Part shown: positions 62,257 to 64,000 of the stretch, in pieces
Numbering within the stretch: the first letter of the stretch is position 1
Layout of the letters: every line of letters starts with the position of its first letter
Assembly: GCA_017525605.1 (NCBI GenBank)
Contig: JAFXSM010000048.1
Span: forward strand, 62,001 to 126,000
DNA: 64,000 nt
DNA from: Treponema sp.
GTDB taxonomy: Bacteria > Spirochaetota > Spirochaetia > Treponematales > Treponemataceae
Direction of reading: 5' to 3'
Made by a program: the position numbers and the translations under genes
Notes under the pieces: model-generated
What the model was told of the DNA's origin: nothing
Databases searched by the model: none
Seen by the model: the letters and a program-made list of their open reading frames with translations, nothing else

Positions 62257-62614
62257 GCTCTCCCTCAGCCATTACGTCGGAAGCCCTTGAAGAAGCCGTT
62301 GCCGTGCCTTTTCCTTTCTTTGCACTTGAGCCTGACATTCCGAGCTTCGTTTCAATCAGCTCCGAGACAGTCGCCTTTTTCGGAGTGCGCAGTGTGATGT
62401 CCTTTCCGTCCGCTGTAATCACCAGTTTCGAATTCGTTCCGAGCGTTACGACCGTCTCGTCGCTCACCGTCATGCCGGCTTTCACTGGATTCGTCTTTTT
62501 TCCGTCTTCGTATGTGACTTTCCCGGAAACTGATTTGACCTCATAGTCCTTTGCCGATGCGAAGAATGCCGTCAGCGCGAGCAATGCTCCCGCAATAAAA
62601 ATAGATTTTTTCAT
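62246..62614 (-). CDS. Small secreted FecR-like protein
   Basis: 122 residues. AAGGAGG precedes the ATG and a signal peptide follows (MKKSIFIAGALLALTAFFAS). The body fits a FecR beta domain: VKSVSGKVTYEDGKKTNPVK, AGMTVSDETVVTLGTNSKLV, TLRTPKKATVSEL. The C-terminal 35 residues are Ser/Ala/Gly/Lys-rich. FecR domains are often found next to or fused with CHASE2 sensors, so it may be the ligand or the co-sensor of the cyclase. Confidence 0.8.
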   Translation of the reverse strand: MKKSIFIAGALLALTAFFASAKDYEVKSVSGKVTYEDGKKTNPVKAGMTVSDETVVTLGTNSKLVITADGKDITLRTPKKATVSELIETKLGMSGSSAKKGKGTATASSRASDVMAEGELDD

Positions 62615-62682
62615 AAAATCCTCCTTATGAATTATGAATCTGCTAAAAAAATCGCTGAAAATTCAGTGTTGTTTGTTGATTT

Positions 62683-64000
62683 TTATTTTATGTACCGGAG
62701 AACTTTCTCGAATGACGGAAGTTCAATGTCCGCGTCCGATTCGGGAATGCTCACCGCCTTGTATGTCTTCCATGCGTCGCTCATCGGGTAGAGCCTAGCC
62801 TCGTCTTTTTTGCTCGCGCTCTTCCATTGATTGTATCCCGTGCTCCGTGAAATTTCAAAATTCTCCTGGCAGACAGTCGTCTCAAGCGGAATCCATGTTT
62901 TGCCTTCCGCGATTATGTATCTGCCGTCCCTGATTGTCTCGGCGGCTTTTTCTGGCGCGACACCTGCATCGATTGCCATGAGGATGTGTCCTGGAATCGT
63001 GATGAACGCTGTCGAGATTCCGATTGACTCGAAAAGCGCGCAGTTCAATATTGAAAGGTCGTCGCAGTCGCCGCCCGAATACAGGAGCGTCTGATAAGGA
63101 AACTGCAAGAAGTCCACGTCCTTTGTCTCGTTGGAAGTGAACGGGCTTGTCGGGTCTTTTACATAGCTGATTCCGTATGCCTTGAGGGTCGCGAAGATTC
63201 CCCTTGCGAACGAGATGTTTGCCGTGTAGTCGTTCTGCGGATTTTTTATGATGAGCGATTTTGCGAATTTGGAGATTTTGTTCGCAGCTCCGTCGTGGCT
63301 GCTTACGAACGCGGCAGCCCTTCTGTCGTCGTCCCAACTCATCGCGTTCCTGTTGAGTGCGGTGAAGTCGAGGACTTTCTCGAACGTGACTTTTTTCTTC
63401 AGCGAGCGGTACGAGACGATGACTTTTCCTTCCGTTTTGTGCGCCATGAGCGAGTTCAGGATTGTCTCGTTCAGGAATGCGGTGAGGTTTGCGGAGAAGA
63501 CTTCGTTGCGCTCCACGCTGTCGATTTTTGCGCAGACTTTCGGGTTCTGCATGTATTCGCCGATGAGAACGGAAACCGTCACGTCGTCGATTCTGTTTTC
63601 CTCGCCGTTGAAGAATGTCAGCGTGCCGAACGGATTTTCGTTATAGTAGCTGTAGAACACAGGGAAAATCGGCTCTTTCTCGCATTCGTCAAGTTCCACG
63701 CTGCTCTGCTTGAATATTCCCTTCGTGAAGCTGTATTTGATGCTGAGTCCGAGGTCGAACTTTTTTGCGAAATCGTCCGGCTTGTATGCGAATTTGCTCA
63801 TTCCCATGAAAAGCCCGACTTTCAGCTCCGGGAACGCGTAGAAATCCGCGAAAATCCTTCCGCCTGTGTGAAGTCCGCTCTGCGCGTCTGTGCCTTTGTC
63901 CTCGACTTTTGGGAACTGCCAGAACCCTCCGAAGAATTCTGCCCCCGCGCCGAATCTGTCGTGAATCCTGCAAACATAAATCAGCGACAAATCTCCGTAG
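62683..64000 (-). CDS. Transglutaminase-like protein with N-terminal beta-barrel-like part, 5' end outside window
   Basis: The frame is open to the window edge (the TTG at 63990 is not the true start). The visible first ~90 residues alternate like an outer-membrane or beta-sandwich part (FGAGAEFFGGFWQFPKVED; SGLHTGGRIFADFYAFPELK). The C-terminal half has a transglutaminase-like core: the nucleophile in SGGDCDDLSILNCALFESIG, the His in FITIPGHILMAIDAG, and the acidic partner near KTWIPLETT. It could be a protease or a cross-linking enzyme. It precedes the FecR-like gene by 68 bases and probably belongs to the same operon. Confidence 0.72.
   Translation of the reverse strand, partial: YGDLSLIYVCRIHDRFGAGAEFFGGFWQFPKVEDKGTDAQSGLHTGGRIFADFYAFPELKVGLFMGMSKFAYKPDDFAKKFDLGLSIKYSFTKGIFKQSSVELDECEKEPIFPVFYSYYNENPFGTLTFFNGEENRIDDVTVSVLIGEYMQNPKVCAKIDSVERNEVFSANLTAFLNETILNSLMAHKTEGKVIVSYRSLKKKVTFEKVLDFTALNRNAMSWDDDRRAAAFVSSHDGAANKISKFAKSLIIKNPQNDYTANISFARGIFATLKAYGISYVKDPTSPFTSNETKDVDFLQFPYQTLLYSGGDCDDLSILNCALFESIGISTAFITIPGHILMAIDAGVAPEKAAETIRDGRYIIAEGKTWIPLETTVCQENFEISRSTGYNQWKSASKKDEARLYPMSDAWKTYKAVSIPESDADIELPSFEKVLRYIK

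Overview
The window reads as a chromosomal segment of a spirochaete, most likely a Treponema species. The reasons are a periplasmic-flagellum sheath protein (FlaA), a 16.5 kb motility operon in the treponemal order flbD-motA-motB-fliL-fliM-fliY-fliO-fliP-fliQ-fliR-flhB-flhA-flhF-flhG-fliA, a long IleRS of eukaryote-like type, many lipoprotein signals, and frequent TTG/GTG starts. The species cannot be named from the sequence. No prophage, transposase or CRISPR array was seen.

Layout. 1-10.6 kb: the end of a methyltransferase, an ATP-grasp ligase, a cell-wall amidase with a GerMN lipoprotein, flaA with its own promoter and terminator, an alarmone synthetase fused to TPRs, a DinG-like helicase, and a second ATP-grasp ligase on the other strand. 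10.6-11.1 kb: a 59-residue zinc-ribbon gene and two tRNA genes (Pro-UGG, Val-UAC). 11.2-17.9 kb: an acyl-CoA synthetase, then ileS with two lipoprotein genes. 17.9-26.3 kb: a tight five-gene minus-strand operon with a very acidic repeat protein, an unknown protein, two MAF_flag10/DUF115 proteins and a membrane protein ending in a degenerate GGDEF fold. 26.4-33.1 kb: a DivIC/FtsB-like protein, TsaC, a secreted protein, SmpB, signal peptidase I, HemW and a two-component system. 33.3-49.8 kb: the flagellar operon. 49.8-54.8 kb: a predicted zinc-limitation operon (Fur-family regulator, small Cys-rich membrane protein, COG0523 GTPase, ZnuA, ZnuC, ZnuB, small secreted protein). 54.8-59.9 kb: a DUF1275 membrane protein, an MCP, and cysK lying between two decayed copies of the start of a type I restriction R gene. 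59.9-64 kb: a transglutaminase-like protein, a FecR-like secreted protein and a CHASE2 adenylate cyclase on the minus strand.

How it works together. The flagellar operon carries the stator, switch, export gate, FlhF/FlhG placement pair and sigma-28; flaA and the MCP belong to the same motility system. The operon has a hairpin terminator followed by a TATAAT between fliY and fliO, which would separate stator/switch from export-gate expression. The zinc operon looks self-regulated, with palindromes around a consensus promoter and over the start codon of the regulator. The least explained unit is the 17.9-26.3 kb operon.
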